Counted from the stretch's first letter, positions 44,313-53,792 are shown. The stretch: DNA of 64,000 nucleotides from Bacteroidota bacterium (GCA_024278975.1 JAJRSD010000051.1:1-64000); one strand, 5' to 3'. Notes: generated by a model not told the origin, from the letters alone. A program made the numbers and translations.

Positions 44313-46754
44313 TTAGTCCGAAATAACCCTCCTTGTTGGAATAGGCGCCTGGATCCCTTTTTCTTTTAATTTCTGATAAATTTTCAAAGCAATATCGTTG
44401 TCAGTAGAGAGTGTGTCGTCAAACGAAGTCCAGTAATGAAGTGCAAAATCGAGGTTTCCTTCCAGATTGAATCCGTAAAAATGAGTCCATGGCGCAGGAT
44501 CGTGAAAAACACTTGGTTGTTCAGAAGCAATTTGGTTAAACATTTCAATTACCTCCTCAGGATTAGCAATAATAGCAGTTTTCATTAATACTCTCGAGCG
44601 GCGATCGCGGTTTGAAAGCGTCCAGTTTATAACTTTTTTAGAGATTAAATCGCCATTGGGAATAATCGCCTCTGCACCCGTGTAGGTTTTTATATTACTC
44701 GAACGAACACCAATACTTGTTACAATCCCTTTTTCCATATCAACTTCAATTGTGTCTCCCAGATTAATTGGTCGTTCGAATGCCAGAATAAGACCGGCAA
44801 CAAAATTCAAAACTATATTTTGTAAACCAAAACCGATACCAACACCTAATGCACCAACAATAAAACCCAATTGATTTAAAGGAACTTTGGCAGCCGTAAG
44901 AGATGCATATAATCCTATTGTAATAATAATTATACGTAGCATTAACGAGATTGCCGGAGCAACTCCCCGGGGTAATAGTTTAATTAGCCATTCGTCTTGT
45001 AGTATTGCTGCTACAAGATTAGCCAGTAATATTGCAAACATAAAAATTGAACCAAAGCTTAAAATACCACCCACCGAGATTGTCAGATTACTGATTCTCC
45101 ACTCAATTAATAATAATTCATTTATATTTTCCAGCAAATATTCATATAGTTCAAAACTCTTTAAAGAGAATATAATCCAAACAAATAATCCTATTAAAAA
45201 AAGTATGGGTTTTAGTCGTTTTTGTGCAACTTTAACCATTGTTGAAAACGCTTGGGTATTAGTAGAATTTACAAATTGAATTAGTAGAACAAAAATACTG
45301 GTAATAATTTTAACCGTTAGATAAACTACTACTCCAAGAATAGTTGAGAACAATATCCCTCTAATTAAAAAGAACGATAAATGTACCATTCCAATAATAT
45401 TGGCAACTACAGCGGCAACTAATAATAGTATGGAAACAGGAACCAAATATTTGAAAAGTACTTTTAAATGCAGATAGAATTCTGGTTTTTTCTTAATCTC
45501 TCTTTGGCCGATAATCATAGCAAAAATTAAAGTGAGCGCACTTAATAGTAGTATAAAACGATATAAGAATGATTGTATAACTAAGTACGATTCCACAATG
45601 TTTGAAACATATATGAATAGTAAAAGTGATAGAAAAATAGTAAATCGTTTTGTTGAAAGACGAGGTAGCAAATATGTAGTAGCAGAGAGAATTATTATTA
45701 TATGGATTTCGATAACTGTAGGAATTAGTAATTTATAGAAAAATGCAGAAATTAGTAACCCTACCGCAAGAGTTGATGCAACAGGATGTTTTAAAATCAT
45801 AATCGTCTCTTTTTCAGCCTGAACTGTATGTTCTCCTAGTTCTTTATGCCATTGTTTTTTTACAACAATAAGCAATATTAAAATAGCTAATAAAAAGAGA
45901 ATCTGAAATATTGCAGTTTTTTGGTTTTTACTAAAAAAGTCTTTAAATGAAGTAATATTTTCATCCATCTCCAATTTCATTGAAGTTAATGAATTGGTTG
46001 AAATTTTGTTTGTTGTGTCTGTTGCAATCGAGTCTATTTTATTTAATTGCCATATTAGAGGACCATCGAAAACAAAATAATTTCGCTGCAACTGATGCTG
46101 TACTTTTCGTATTTCAGAAATAACTTTATCGGTTGATAATACCAGATTTGTTAAGTTTCTCTGGATAATAAATATACTATCGATTCTTACAATTGAAATT
46201 TGAACTATCTCTTCAAGAGAATTGATAACAGTATCAATAGTTGAATAAACATCTCCTTCTTTTGCAGCGACACTTAATTTTTCTTTTGTAAGATTCCATT
46301 TCTCTAATTCGTTGAGCATCTCTTTATTTACATCAGTCACATCTGCCAAACGGTTGCTCATAACATCCTGGTAATTCTTTAAACTAATTTTGTAATTACC
46401 CCACTCTACCATTTTTGCTTTTAATCTACGTTGCGACATGCCTTCAATTTTCGAATAAAGAGAATCTCGTTTTAAGATTATTTTCAATTCAGATTTGGCT
46501 ATCAACGAATCAATAATATTAATTTCTTCACTTGGTTTTAATATATCGCGAAGTTTTAAAATACGTTGAACCAGTTTCTCCGATTCAGTTGAAATATCAT
46601 TTATGGCAATAGCTTTTTCTATAATCGTTTCTGTTTTTTGTTCTTTTTCTACCTCTTTTTCCTGCGAAAATATACTTCCCGAAAGGACAAAAAACAGTAA
46701 TAAAAATGTAAGGGTTGATTTAAAAAATTGTGATGAATATTCTTTTAGTAACAT
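44313..46754 (-). CDS. Large MscS-family mechanosensitive channel
   Basis: 813 residues. A signal peptide (ending IFSQ) precedes a long periplasmic helical region (20-270, heptad-like with many Lys/Glu), then about ten membrane segments (280-610), and a C-terminal MscS core (about 610-810): PLNQLGFIVGALGVGIGFGLQNIV is the pore-lining helix, FERPINLGDTIEVD the beta domain. It resembles MscK/YbdG-like large channels that release solutes during osmotic downshock. Single-gene unit, no partner seen. Confidence 0.9.
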   Translation of the reverse strand: MLLKEYSSQFFKSTLTFLLLFFVLSGSIFSQEKEVEKEQKTETIIEKAIAINDISTESEKLVQRILKLRDILKPSEEINIIDSLIAKSELKIILKRDSLYSKIEGMSQRRLKAKMVEWGNYKISLKNYQDVMSNRLADVTDVNKEMLNELEKWNLTKEKLSVAAKEGDVYSTIDTVINSLEEIVQISIVRIDSIFIIQRNLTNLVLSTDKVISEIRKVQHQLQRNYFVFDGPLIWQLNKIDSIATDTTNKISTNSLTSMKLEMDENITSFKDFFSKNQKTAIFQILFLLAILILLIVVKKQWHKELGEHTVQAEKETIMILKHPVASTLAVGLLISAFFYKLLIPTVIEIHIIIILSATTYLLPRLSTKRFTIFLSLLLFIYVSNIVESYLVIQSFLYRFILLLSALTLIFAMIIGQREIKKKPEFYLHLKVLFKYLVPVSILLLVAAVVANIIGMVHLSFFLIRGILFSTILGVVVYLTVKIITSIFVLLIQFVNSTNTQAFSTMVKVAQKRLKPILFLIGLFVWIIFSLKSFELYEYLLENINELLLIEWRISNLTISVGGILSFGSIFMFAILLANLVAAILQDEWLIKLLPRGVAPAISLMLRIIIITIGLYASLTAAKVPLNQLGFIVGALGVGIGFGLQNIVLNFVAGLILAFERPINLGDTIEVDMEKGIVTSIGVRSSNIKTYTGAEAIIPNGDLISKKVINWTLSNRDRRSRVLMKTAIIANPEEVIEMFNQIASEQPSVFHDPAPWTHFYGFNLEGNLDFALHYWTSFDDTLSTDNDIALKIYQKLKEKGIQAPIPTRRVISD

Positions 46755-46931
46755 GGTATATATTTTTTGACTAACAATATAGAAATATTAAACAACATTT
46801 ATTGATAAGTTGTTTAAATTAAAATGTCGTAATAAAATAATGCTTTTGTTCGCTCTTTATTTAAAAACGATATTTATCTCAAAAAATAAAAAATAAATTA
46901 ATTAGTCTCTGCACGAAAACTCTTCATTTTT
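46755..46931. other. AT-rich intergenic stretch
   Basis: Between the start of the MscS gene and the palindromic element. No coding frame, and no clear promoter box of the TAnnTTTG type was found on the minus strand for the MscS gene. Confidence 0.5.
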
Positions 46932-47058
46932 AAGTGCTTAGTCAGAAAACGTCAAGTTCGAGGCTTGCGAAGTGCTGAATAACAATAAGTTTACTTTTGT
47001 AAATGTTTGTTTTCAGCACAAGCGTAACGAATAAATTGGCGTTTTCTGGTAAGCACTT
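46932..47058. mobile_element. 127-bp MITE-like palindromic element
   Basis: The whole stretch folds on itself. The left arm starts AAGTGCTTAGTCAGAAAACG and ends near GTTTAC; the right arm is its imperfect complement (GTAAAT...CGTTTTCTGGTAAGCACTT); the loop TTTT is at 46995-46998. The ends AAGTGCTTA / TAAGCACTT are exact inverted repeats. No transposase is present. It abuts the first surviving codons of a broken efflux gene, as if it had inserted there. Non-autonomous element is an inference. Confidence 0.68.
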
Positions 47059-47189
47059 CTAAACCGGAGAAAGTTATTGAAAAACCGGAATCGAAAAAGA
47101 AGAAATCGAGTCCTATTTTATGGATTACACGTATTACTCCTCGTGTTTCGGGGTATTTAATTGATGTAAATATTAAACTTCACAGTTAG
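47059..47189 (+). pseudogene. Fragment of an HlyD/EmrA-like membrane fusion protein
   Basis: A short open stretch (about 43 codons to TAG at 47187) coding KPEKVIEKPESKKKKSSP and then RITPRVSGYLIDVNI, which is the biotinyl-lipoyl-like signature of periplasmic adaptor proteins of efflux pumps. The membrane anchor normally found between these parts is missing, so an internal deletion is likely. It has no valid start; the palindromic element lies directly before it. Confidence 0.6.
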
Positions 47190-47191
47190 AG

Positions 47192-47775
47192 TTGTCGTTT
47201 ACCTGTGTTTATGCTCCGGGTGATGGTTTTATTGAAAGCTTTAATATTGGCTTTACAAAGGCCGACCAATATCCGGCACTCCGGTTTGGCGTTGGTGCAT
47301 CGGGTTTGGCAGGTAACAACTCCAGTAATTTTTATGCTTATCCCGAATTGAGTTGGGAGATAGGTTTTGGGGGAAATACAGACGGATGAATGAAGCAGCC
47401 CAAGCAAGTTTGCTGGCAAGCGAATACGGAAAACGTACAATTCAGGTTTTTCGTGAAGTTGAAGACGCCTTGGTTAGTATCGAAACTTATAAGGAGGAGC
47501 TGGTTGCTCAGGAGTCGCGAACTACCACAGCCATCGGTTCCGAGGAGTTGGCACATGTTAGATACGACGAAGGTTCTACTACTTATCTCGAAGTTTTGGA
47601 GCAGCAACGACAGTCATTTTCAGCTCAATTAGATCTTTTGTCAAATCGTTTGAATTTGCTGAATTCGTACATTCGTTTGTACAAAGCATTGGGTGGTGGT
47701 TAGTTGTCGCCAGAAGAGGAGCAGGTTTTTTTTGGAGGAACAACTAAAAAATCCTGATATTCAAGACGAAGAGTA
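47192..47775 (+). pseudogene. Decayed TolC/NodT-type outer-membrane efflux protein
   Basis: Remnant of the C-terminal half of an outer-membrane factor. Frame two carries KADQYPALRFGVGASG and PELSWEIG; after a one-base loss near 47366 the other frame continues FWGKYRRMNEAAQASLLASEYGK, VEDALVSIETYKEE, SYIRLYKALGGG. A TAG at 47701 stands where the family has Trp (TGG), followed by SPEEEQVF, then a shift in a T-run near 47730 and LEEQLKNPDIQDEE to TAA. Three separate lesions mark it as dead. Together with the adaptor fragment it is the relic of an RND or EmrAB-type efflux operon whose pump gene has been lost. Confidence 0.8.
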
Positions 47776-47860
47776 AATCGGATATACGCTCATCTTGTTA
47801 ACATTGAATATCTTCATTCTCAAAAAAGATCTTTATTTCAGTCTCATTCAATATATTTTT

Positions 47861-47868
47861 TACTTTTG
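47861..47868 (+). promoter_or_regulatory. Candidate -7 box for miaB
   Basis: TACTTTTG is a full TAnnTTTG match 31 bases before the ATG at 47900; it supports that start over in-frame codons further upstream. No clear -33 TTTG. Confidence 0.45.
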
Positions 47869-47899
47869 CATTTTATTTAGAACAAATCTTAATAAACGA

Positions 47900-49222
47900 A
47901 TGAAATACCACGTAATAACATTAGGTTGCCAGATGAATTTGTCGGATAGCGAGCGAGTAATATCGGTGCTTGACGAGGCTGGTTACACATGGACAGATGA
48001 TGAAAATGATGCCGGATTGATTGGGATTATTGCGTGCTCGGTTCGTCAAAAAGCAATCGATAAAGTCTATTCGCGCATTTATAAATGGAATAAATGGAAA
48101 AACAATAAAAACCTGATTACGTTTATTTCGGGTTGTATTTTACCCAGCGATCACGAAAAATTCCTAAAGCTTTTCGATATTACTTTTCAGATGAAAGATT
48201 TGCCCGAATTGCCTAAAATAATTAGTCAATACGGAGTTACAACACCAACTCATCTGAAAGTCGGAATCGATCCGTACAACGAAAATATAGAGCAATTCTG
48301 GGATGTAAAACCAGCTTATAAATCGGAGTTCGAGGCATTTATTCCAATTCAAAACGGATGCGATAAATTCTGTACTTTTTGTGCAGTTCCTTATACACGC
48401 GGTCGTGAGGTTTCGCGTCCCTCGAAAGATATAATTACCGAATTGGCATTGTTAGTTGCGCAGGGTTATAAAACAATTACTTTGCTTGGGCAAAATGTTA
48501 ACTCTTATGGACTTGACAAAAAGGGAGAGGAGATAAATTTTGCGCAGTTATTGCGTGAGATAGGAGAGTACGGAAATCAAATAAAAAAAGATTTTTGGGT
48601 CTATTTTACATCGCCGCACCCGCGCGATATGAATGATGAAGTTATTGAAGTAGTTGCAAAATATCCTGTTCTCGGAAAGCAAATTCATTTGCCCATGCAA
48701 AGTGGCGACGACGATGTTTTGTCGCATATGAACCGGAAACACGACATGAAAAAGTACCGCCACATTGTGAAAACTATCCGCAGGCTAATTCCGCAATCAA
48801 CATTATTTACCGATATTATTGTTGGGTTTACAGGCGAAACCGAAGAGCAGTTTCAAAATTCGCGACTTGCAATGGCAGAGTTTAAATTTAATATGTCGTA
48901 CACCGCAATTTATTCACCTCGCCCCGGAGCTACCAGCCACCGTTGGGTTGACGATATTCCGCCCGACGAAAAAAAGCGGCGGTTGCATGTTTTAACCGAT
49001 GAACTCAGGAAACATAGTTTGCCGTATAATAAAAATATGATTGGAAAAACCGTTCGTGTTTTGGTACGTAATACCGACAGAAAAGAGGGCTATTTGTCTT
49101 CTCATACCGAGGGAAAATTAATTATTCGTTTTGCGTGTGACGATAAAAGTTTAATCGGACAATTCGCCAATGTGAAAATTACTTCGGCTACCGATTTCTC
49201 CATGGAAGGCGAGTTGGTTTAA
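47900..49222 (+). CDS. miaB: tRNA 2-methylthio-N6-isopentenyladenosine synthase
   Basis: 440 residues from ATG 47900. MiaB adds a methylthio group to i6A37 of tRNAs using two [4Fe-4S] clusters. N-terminal UPF0004 domain with cysteines in LGCQMNLSDSE, IACSVRQ and SGCIL; radical SAM motif CDKFCTFCAVPYTRG (C-x3-C-x2-C); C-terminal TRAM domain from about 375 (IGKTVRVLV onward). The GCQMN opening favours MiaB over RimO or MtaB. The second motif is IACSVRQ where NTCSIRE is commoner, a small deviation. Confidence 0.9.
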   Translation: MKYHVITLGCQMNLSDSERVISVLDEAGYTWTDDENDAGLIGIIACSVRQKAIDKVYSRIYKWNKWKNNKNLITFISGCILPSDHEKFLKLFDITFQMKDLPELPKIISQYGVTTPTHLKVGIDPYNENIEQFWDVKPAYKSEFEAFIPIQNGCDKFCTFCAVPYTRGREVSRPSKDIITELALLVAQGYKTITLLGQNVNSYGLDKKGEEINFAQLLREIGEYGNQIKKDFWVYFTSPHPRDMNDEVIEVVAKYPVLGKQIHLPMQSGDDDVLSHMNRKHDMKKYRHIVKTIRRLIPQSTLFTDIIVGFTGETEEQFQNSRLAMAEFKFNMSYTAIYSPRPGATSHRWVDDIPPDEKKRRLHVLTDELRKHSLPYNKNMIGKTVRVLVRNTDRKEGYLSSHTEGKLIIRFACDDKSLIGQFANVKITSATDFSMEGELV

Positions 49223-49271
49223 AAAGTGTTTTAAACTGCTTTAGTAAAATGTCTTTATTTACTTTTCCTAC

Positions 49272-49301
49272 TTGCTATTTACTCTTCAAATTGTAACTTT
49301 A
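49272..49301 (+). promoter_or_regulatory. Candidate promoter of the GH5 operon
   Basis: TTG at 49272-49274, 19 bases, then TAACTTTA (one base off TAnnTTTG) at 49294-49301, 23 bases before the GH5 ATG. Confidence 0.48.
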
Positions 49302-49324
49302 ACGCAAATCAAAAGTTTATTAAA

Positions 49325-50467
49325 ATGGAACGACGAAATTTTATTAAAACAACAGGATTAGCAACTGCCGGAGTTGGTGTGGTTGGAAATATTTCTGCCA
49401 CAAATTTATTCAACATAGCATCGAACAAATTACCTCGCTGGAAAGGATTTAATCTGCTCGATTATTTCTCTCCAAAAGCTGGAGGATATGGAAGTGCTTC
49501 TACCGAAGAGGATTTTAAATGGATGGAAGAATGGGGATTCGATTTTGTTCGTCTGCCAATGGCTTACCCACGGTTTGTAAATTTCGATTCATCTAGAAAT
49601 ATAACACCGGCCGAGGTTTATAAAATTAATCAGAAAGAAGTCGATAATGTGCAAGCGTTAGTCGAAAAAGCAAACAAACACGGTTTACATGTAAGTTTAA
49701 ATTTACACCGTGCACCGGGGTTTTGTGTGAATGCCGGGTTTAACGAGCCATATAATTTGTGGAAAGACGATGAGGCACAGGAGGCATTTTATTATCATTG
49801 GGGAATGTGGGCAAAACAATTTGCATCACTATCGCCAAAGCAAATTAGTTTCGATTTAGTAAACGAGCCTTGCACACGCGAAGATATGAATGACCAGTAT
49901 TCTAAACGAGGAGCCATCCCTGGTGATTTGTATCGTAAAGTTGCAAAAAAAGCTGCCGAAACCATTCGTAAATATAATCCGAATCATCTGGTAATTGCCG
50001 ATGGAAATAATGTTGGTAGCGATGTAATTCCCGAAATTTTTGATTTGAATATTGGTCAAAGTTGTCGGGGGTATTTCCCCCATTATATTTCGCATTATCG
50101 TGCGCCGTGGGTTTTTAAAAATCCTGACGATGCTCCAAAACCGGTCTGGCCTGGTAAAATTAACGGAAAAGAGTTCAGTAAAAAAAATCTGCAAGAATTT
50201 TATGCACCATGGATTGATGCCGTAAAACAAGGAGTAGGAGTGCATTGTGGCGAGTGCGGAAGTTGGAAAGAGACTCCGCACGATGTTTTTCTGGCGTGGT
50301 TTGGCGATGTTTTAGATGTGCTGACACCTTATGGAATTGGTTATGCTCTATGGAATTTCAGGGGCGATTTTGGACTATTAGATTCTGGTAGAAAAGATGT
50401 TGATTACGAAGATTGGCATGGACATAAACTCGACCGAAAATTATTGACTCTTTTGCAGAAATATTAG
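49325..50467 (+). CDS. Glycoside hydrolase family 5 endoglucanase-like protein, Tat-exported
   Basis: 380 residues. MERRNFIKTTGLATAG is a twin-arginine-type signal (R-R-N-F). The TIM barrel begins near KGFNLLDYF; LVNEPC gives the acid/base Glu181, HCGECGS the nucleophile Glu310, and LNLHRAPG plus WNFRGDFG are further active-site parts. GH5 enzymes cut beta-1,4-glucans, mannans or related chains; subfamily cannot be told. It is first of four plus-strand genes with CE15, GH-like and DUF1080 products. Confidence 0.88.
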   Translation: MERRNFIKTTGLATAGVGVVGNISATNLFNIASNKLPRWKGFNLLDYFSPKAGGYGSASTEEDFKWMEEWGFDFVRLPMAYPRFVNFDSSRNITPAEVYKINQKEVDNVQALVEKANKHGLHVSLNLHRAPGFCVNAGFNEPYNLWKDDEAQEAFYYHWGMWAKQFASLSPKQISFDLVNEPCTREDMNDQYSKRGAIPGDLYRKVAKKAAETIRKYNPNHLVIADGNNVGSDVIPEIFDLNIGQSCRGYFPHYISHYRAPWVFKNPDDAPKPVWPGKINGKEFSKKNLQEFYAPWIDAVKQGVGVHCGECGSWKETPHDVFLAWFGDVLDVLTPYGIGYALWNFRGDFGLLDSGRKDVDYEDWHGHKLDRKLLTLLQKY

Positions 50468-50496
50468 AATATTTGTTATTCATTAAGATTTTAAAG

Positions 50497-51771
50497 ATGA
50501 AAATATTACTGTTTGTTTTGCTCTTTATATTTACAACTCAAATTGCATTCTCGCAGTGGAATGATGTGAATTATGACGAGAGTAAAGTGCCGCAATTTGT
50601 TGTTCCAAATCCGTTAAAAACATTCGATGGGAGAAAAGTTCGAAATGTAAAAAAATGGGAGAAAAAACGCCGACCTGAATTACTTGAGTTTTTCTCGGAA
50701 AATGTTTATGGCAAAGTACCGGGCGAATTAAAAATATCTTCGGTTGAAGTGGTTGAGGAGAGTAACGATGCAATTAACGGGAAAGCTAATCGTAAACAAA
50801 TTGAACTCTCTTTTGAGAAAAATGATTTGAATCTGGATTTTACAATTTTAATTTATTTGCCCAAAAATGTTGAAAAGGCTCCTCTGTTTATGGGGTATAA
50901 TTTTTACGGAAATCATACCGTTACTGAAGATGTGAATGTAATTATTTCTGATTCGTGGGCACGTAATAACGAGTCGTTCGGTATTATAAATAATCAACTT
51001 ACAGAGCAGTCGCGCGGTGTCCGCGATAACCGTTGGGCTATCGAGAAAATTATTGATGCAGGTTATGGTTTGGCAACAATTTATTATGGAGAAATTGACC
51101 CCGATAAAGATGATTTTACCGATGGAATTCATCCTCTTTTATATAACGATAATCAGGAAGAACCTGCTAATAATGAGTGGGGGAGTATCGCTGCATGGAG
51201 CTGGGGGTTAAGTCGTTGTATGGATTATTTTGAAACAGATAATGATATTGATGAATCTAAAGTTATTGTTTTTGGTCATTCGCGATTGGGAAAAACTTCG
51301 CTTTGGGCAGGAGCTACCGACCAACGTTTTGCTGCAGTAATCTCGAACGATTCGGGATGTGGCGGAGCAGCACTCTCTAAACGCAGGTTTGGCGAAACCG
51401 TTTGGCGAATTAATAAAAATTTCCCTCATTGGTTTTGTGCTAATTTTAAAGAGTACAGTAAAAACGAACAAGCATTACCAGTCGATCAGCACGAACTTAT
51501 TGCATTAATTGCGCCGCGTCCGGTGTATGTTGCCAGTGCCGAAGACGATAAGTGGGCCGATCCGCGAGGCGAATTTCTTTCGGCATTTTATGCAACACCT
51601 GTTTATAAATTGTATGAGAAAGAAGGAATTTCAACCGATAAAATGCCTGAGGTTAATCAACCAGTTCAAAATACGGTTGCATACCATATCAGAACCGGAA
51701 AACACGATGTAACTGATTTCGATTGGGAACAATATATTAAGTGGGCAGATGCACAATTGAAAAATAATTAA
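50497..51771 (+). CDS. Glucuronoyl esterase-like (CE15) protein
   Basis: 424 residues from ATG 50497; signal peptide MKILLFVLLFIFTTQIAFS. Alpha/beta hydrolase with FGHSRLGKTSLWAG (nucleophile Ser262 in G-H-S-R-x-G, the CE15 signature) and a GKHDVTDFDW segment that supplies the catalytic His. CE15 enzymes cleave ester bonds between glucuronic acid of xylan and lignin, or other uronate esters. It begins 29 bases after the GH5 gene. The neighbouring GH genes support plant cell-wall or uronate-bearing polymer breakdown. Confidence 0.87.
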   Translation: MKILLFVLLFIFTTQIAFSQWNDVNYDESKVPQFVVPNPLKTFDGRKVRNVKKWEKKRRPELLEFFSENVYGKVPGELKISSVEVVEESNDAINGKANRKQIELSFEKNDLNLDFTILIYLPKNVEKAPLFMGYNFYGNHTVTEDVNVIISDSWARNNESFGIINNQLTEQSRGVRDNRWAIEKIIDAGYGLATIYYGEIDPDKDDFTDGIHPLLYNDNQEEPANNEWGSIAAWSWGLSRCMDYFETDNDIDESKVIVFGHSRLGKTSLWAGATDQRFAAVISNDSGCGGAALSKRRFGETVWRINKNFPHWFCANFKEYSKNEQALPVDQHELIALIAPRPVYVASAEDDKWADPRGEFLSAFYATPVYKLYEKEGISTDKMPEVNQPVQNTVAYHIRTGKHDVTDFDWEQYIKWADAQLKNN

Positions 51772-51792
51772 TATTTTTAAATAGGTTTAAAT

Positions 51793-52878
51793 ATGAAAAT
51801 ATTTCTTGCATTTTTGGTGATATTTAGTTTTGCCTTTTCTTGTAGTTATAGTAATAAATTCGAGCCAGCTACTATTGTTACTATCAAGGGCGAGAAGTTT
51901 TACATAAATGGTAAACCAACGTTTGGAGGTAGAATATGGAATGGTATTTCGGTTGAGGGACTGCTTCCAAATTCGCGAATGGTGCAAGGTGTTTTTGATG
52001 ATTTAAATGCTGAAACAGTTTCGAAATGGAAATATCCTGATACTAACAAATGGGATGCAAACAGGAATACAGACGAGTTTATTGCGGCCATGAGCGAATG
52101 GCGAAAATATGGATTACTAGCTTTTACAATTAATTTTCAGGGTGGCAGCCCCGAGGGATATTCAAAAAATCAGCCATGGGAGAATAATGCGTTTAAGCCC
52201 GACGGGACACTGCGAAATGACTATACGCAGAGAATGAGTAGAGTTATCGAAAGTGCTGATAAGTTGGGAATGGTTGTAATTTTAGGTCTATTTTACTTCG
52301 GACAAGATGAACGCCTTAACGATGAAAATTCGGTGATTATGGCTGTGGATAACAGTATAAACTGGATTCTCGAAAAAGGTTATACCAATGTTATTATTGA
52401 AGTGGCAAACGAATGTAATAATAGAAGTTACCAGCACGAAATAATAAAGCAGGATAGAATTCATGAACTTATTGAGCGGATTAAAAGCAGAGCACCCGGG
52501 CTGTTGGTTGCAACTAGTTTTAATGGTAATACACTTCCTCCTGATAATATTGTTGCTTTTTCTGACTATATCTTAATTCATGGAAATGGTGTAAACAGTC
52601 CTTCCCGGATTACTGAAATGGTAACTCAAGTTCGGGAATTGCCATCGTACAAACCAATGCCAATTGTTTTTAATGAAGACGATCATTTTGATTTTGATCA
52701 GCCTGAAAATAATTTTGTTGCTGCAATAAAAGCTCGTGCTTCATGGGGATATTTCGATTATAGAATGAAAAACGAAGGGTTCGAGGAGGGATATCAAAGT
52801 GTACCGGTAAATTGGAGAATTTGCTCAAAGCGTAAAAAAGCATTCTTTACAAAATTGAAAGAGATATTTGTTGATTAG
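51793..52878 (+). CDS. Exported TIM-barrel glycosidase-like lipoprotein
   Basis: 361 residues. MKIFLAFLVIFSFAFSCS is a lipoprotein signal. The body looks like a cellulase-type TIM barrel: KGEKFYINGKPTFGGRIWNG at the first strand, VIIEVANECNNR with a possible acid/base Glu, and PIVFNEDDHF with a possible nucleophile Glu. I cannot place it in a numbered GH family; the NE and NED motifs resemble clan A enzymes. It sits 21 bases after the CE15 gene and probably works on the same substrate. Confidence 0.72.
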   Translation: MKIFLAFLVIFSFAFSCSYSNKFEPATIVTIKGEKFYINGKPTFGGRIWNGISVEGLLPNSRMVQGVFDDLNAETVSKWKYPDTNKWDANRNTDEFIAAMSEWRKYGLLAFTINFQGGSPEGYSKNQPWENNAFKPDGTLRNDYTQRMSRVIESADKLGMVVILGLFYFGQDERLNDENSVIMAVDNSINWILEKGYTNVIIEVANECNNRSYQHEIIKQDRIHELIERIKSRAPGLLVATSFNGNTLPPDNIVAFSDYILIHGNGVNSPSRITEMVTQVRELPSYKPMPIVFNEDDHFDFDQPENNFVAAIKARASWGYFDYRMKNEGFEEGYQSVPVNWRICSKRKKAFFTKLKEIFVD

Positions 52879-52928
52879 TAATTTTGCTATACAATATTTA
52901 ATGAAACTATAAATTAAAATAAATTAAA

Positions 52929-53630
52929 ATGAGACATCTGTTTTTATTATCGTTGGTAGTTGTAGTTTTTAATTCGTGCAACAATTGTAACCAACCCGAA
53001 ACAACAAGTTTATTTAATGGCACTGATTTAACGGGTTGGCATGTCGATGTTCCGGCAATGGATAGTAATCCTGATACAATTAATCCGTTTATTGTACGCG
53101 ATGGAATGTTGGTGAGTTTGGGAACTCCCGCCGGGCATCTGATTACCGATTCAGTTTATCAGAATTATCGGTTGGTAGCAGAATACCGGTTTGCCGGAGA
53201 ACCCGGTAATTGTGGTGTTTTAATACATGCGTCAACACCGCGTGCATTGTATAAAATGTTTCCAAAGTCGTTGGAGGTACAAATGTTTCACGAAAATGCC
53301 GGAGATTTTTGGTGTATTGTTGAAGATGTTACTGTGCCTGATATGGTGGCCCGCCGCGGACCAAAAGAGGAGTGGGGAATTACTGAAGGCAAAAAACGGA
53401 GGATTTTAAATCTTACCGATGGTTCTGAAAACCCGGTGGGAGAGTGGAATAAAATGGTAGTTGAATGTGTTGGCTCCGAAATTAAAGTTTGGGTAAACGA
53501 CGACCTTGTAAATTATGGTTTCGATATTACAACCAACAAGGGGCAAATTGCTGTTCAGGCAGAAGGTTCTGAGGTAGAATTCAGAAAACTCGAATTAACA
53601 CCCATTGATAAAATTACTGTAACGGAGTAG
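52929..53630 (+). CDS. DUF1080 (3-keto-disaccharide hydrolase-like) lipoprotein
   Basis: 233 residues with the lipoprotein signal MRHLFLLSLVVVVFNSC. One DUF1080 concanavalin-like domain: SLFNGTDLTGWHVD, GVLIHAS, LEVQMFHENAGD and GQIAVQAEGSEVEFRKLEL. Members bind glycans or hydrolyse 3-keto-glucosides after sugar oxidation. No 3-dehydrogenase gene is nearby. Last gene of the four-gene set. Confidence 0.87.
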   Translation: MRHLFLLSLVVVVFNSCNNCNQPETTSLFNGTDLTGWHVDVPAMDSNPDTINPFIVRDGMLVSLGTPAGHLITDSVYQNYRLVAEYRFAGEPGNCGVLIHASTPRALYKMFPKSLEVQMFHENAGDFWCIVEDVTVPDMVARRGPKEEWGITEGKKRRILNLTDGSENPVGEWNKMVVECVGSEIKVWVNDDLVNYGFDITTNKGQIAVQAEGSEVEFRKLELTPIDKITVTE

Positions 53631-53643
53631 GATTTTCTATTAA

Positions 53644-53672
53644 CCGTCTAGCGGTTTTGAACCGCTTGACGG
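53644..53672. repeat. CCGTCTAGCGGTT hairpin
   Basis: Arms CCGTCTAGCGGTT and AACCGCTTGACGG with one mismatch and a three-base loop, 14 bases after the DUF1080 stop. It lacks a T-run, so it may be a repeat or weak terminator. Confidence 0.6.
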
Positions 53673-53701
53673 ATTTTGAAAAAGTTCCTCTCTTTTCTTA
53701 A

Positions 53702-53736
53702 ATTCTACCCTTGGGGGAGATGCCGAAGGCAGGGGT
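53702..53736 (+). repeat. GGGGAGATGCCGA-type dispersed element, second copy
   Basis: ATTCTACCCTTGGGGGAGAT followed by GCCGAAGGCAGGGGT. Same order of parts as the element at 17879-17918. The sequence at 53762-53800 right after it is a reversed CAGTCGCAGTC-type repeat. Confidence 0.6.
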
Positions 53737-53792
53737 GATTCAAAGTTCAAAGTATTCTCATCTGAAAACTGCGACCGCGACTGCAAACTCTC

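Noticed and set aside
47900-49222. RimO or MtaB instead of MiaB
   Set aside because: The GCQMN opening and spacing of cysteines favour MiaB; RimO usually lacks that motif.
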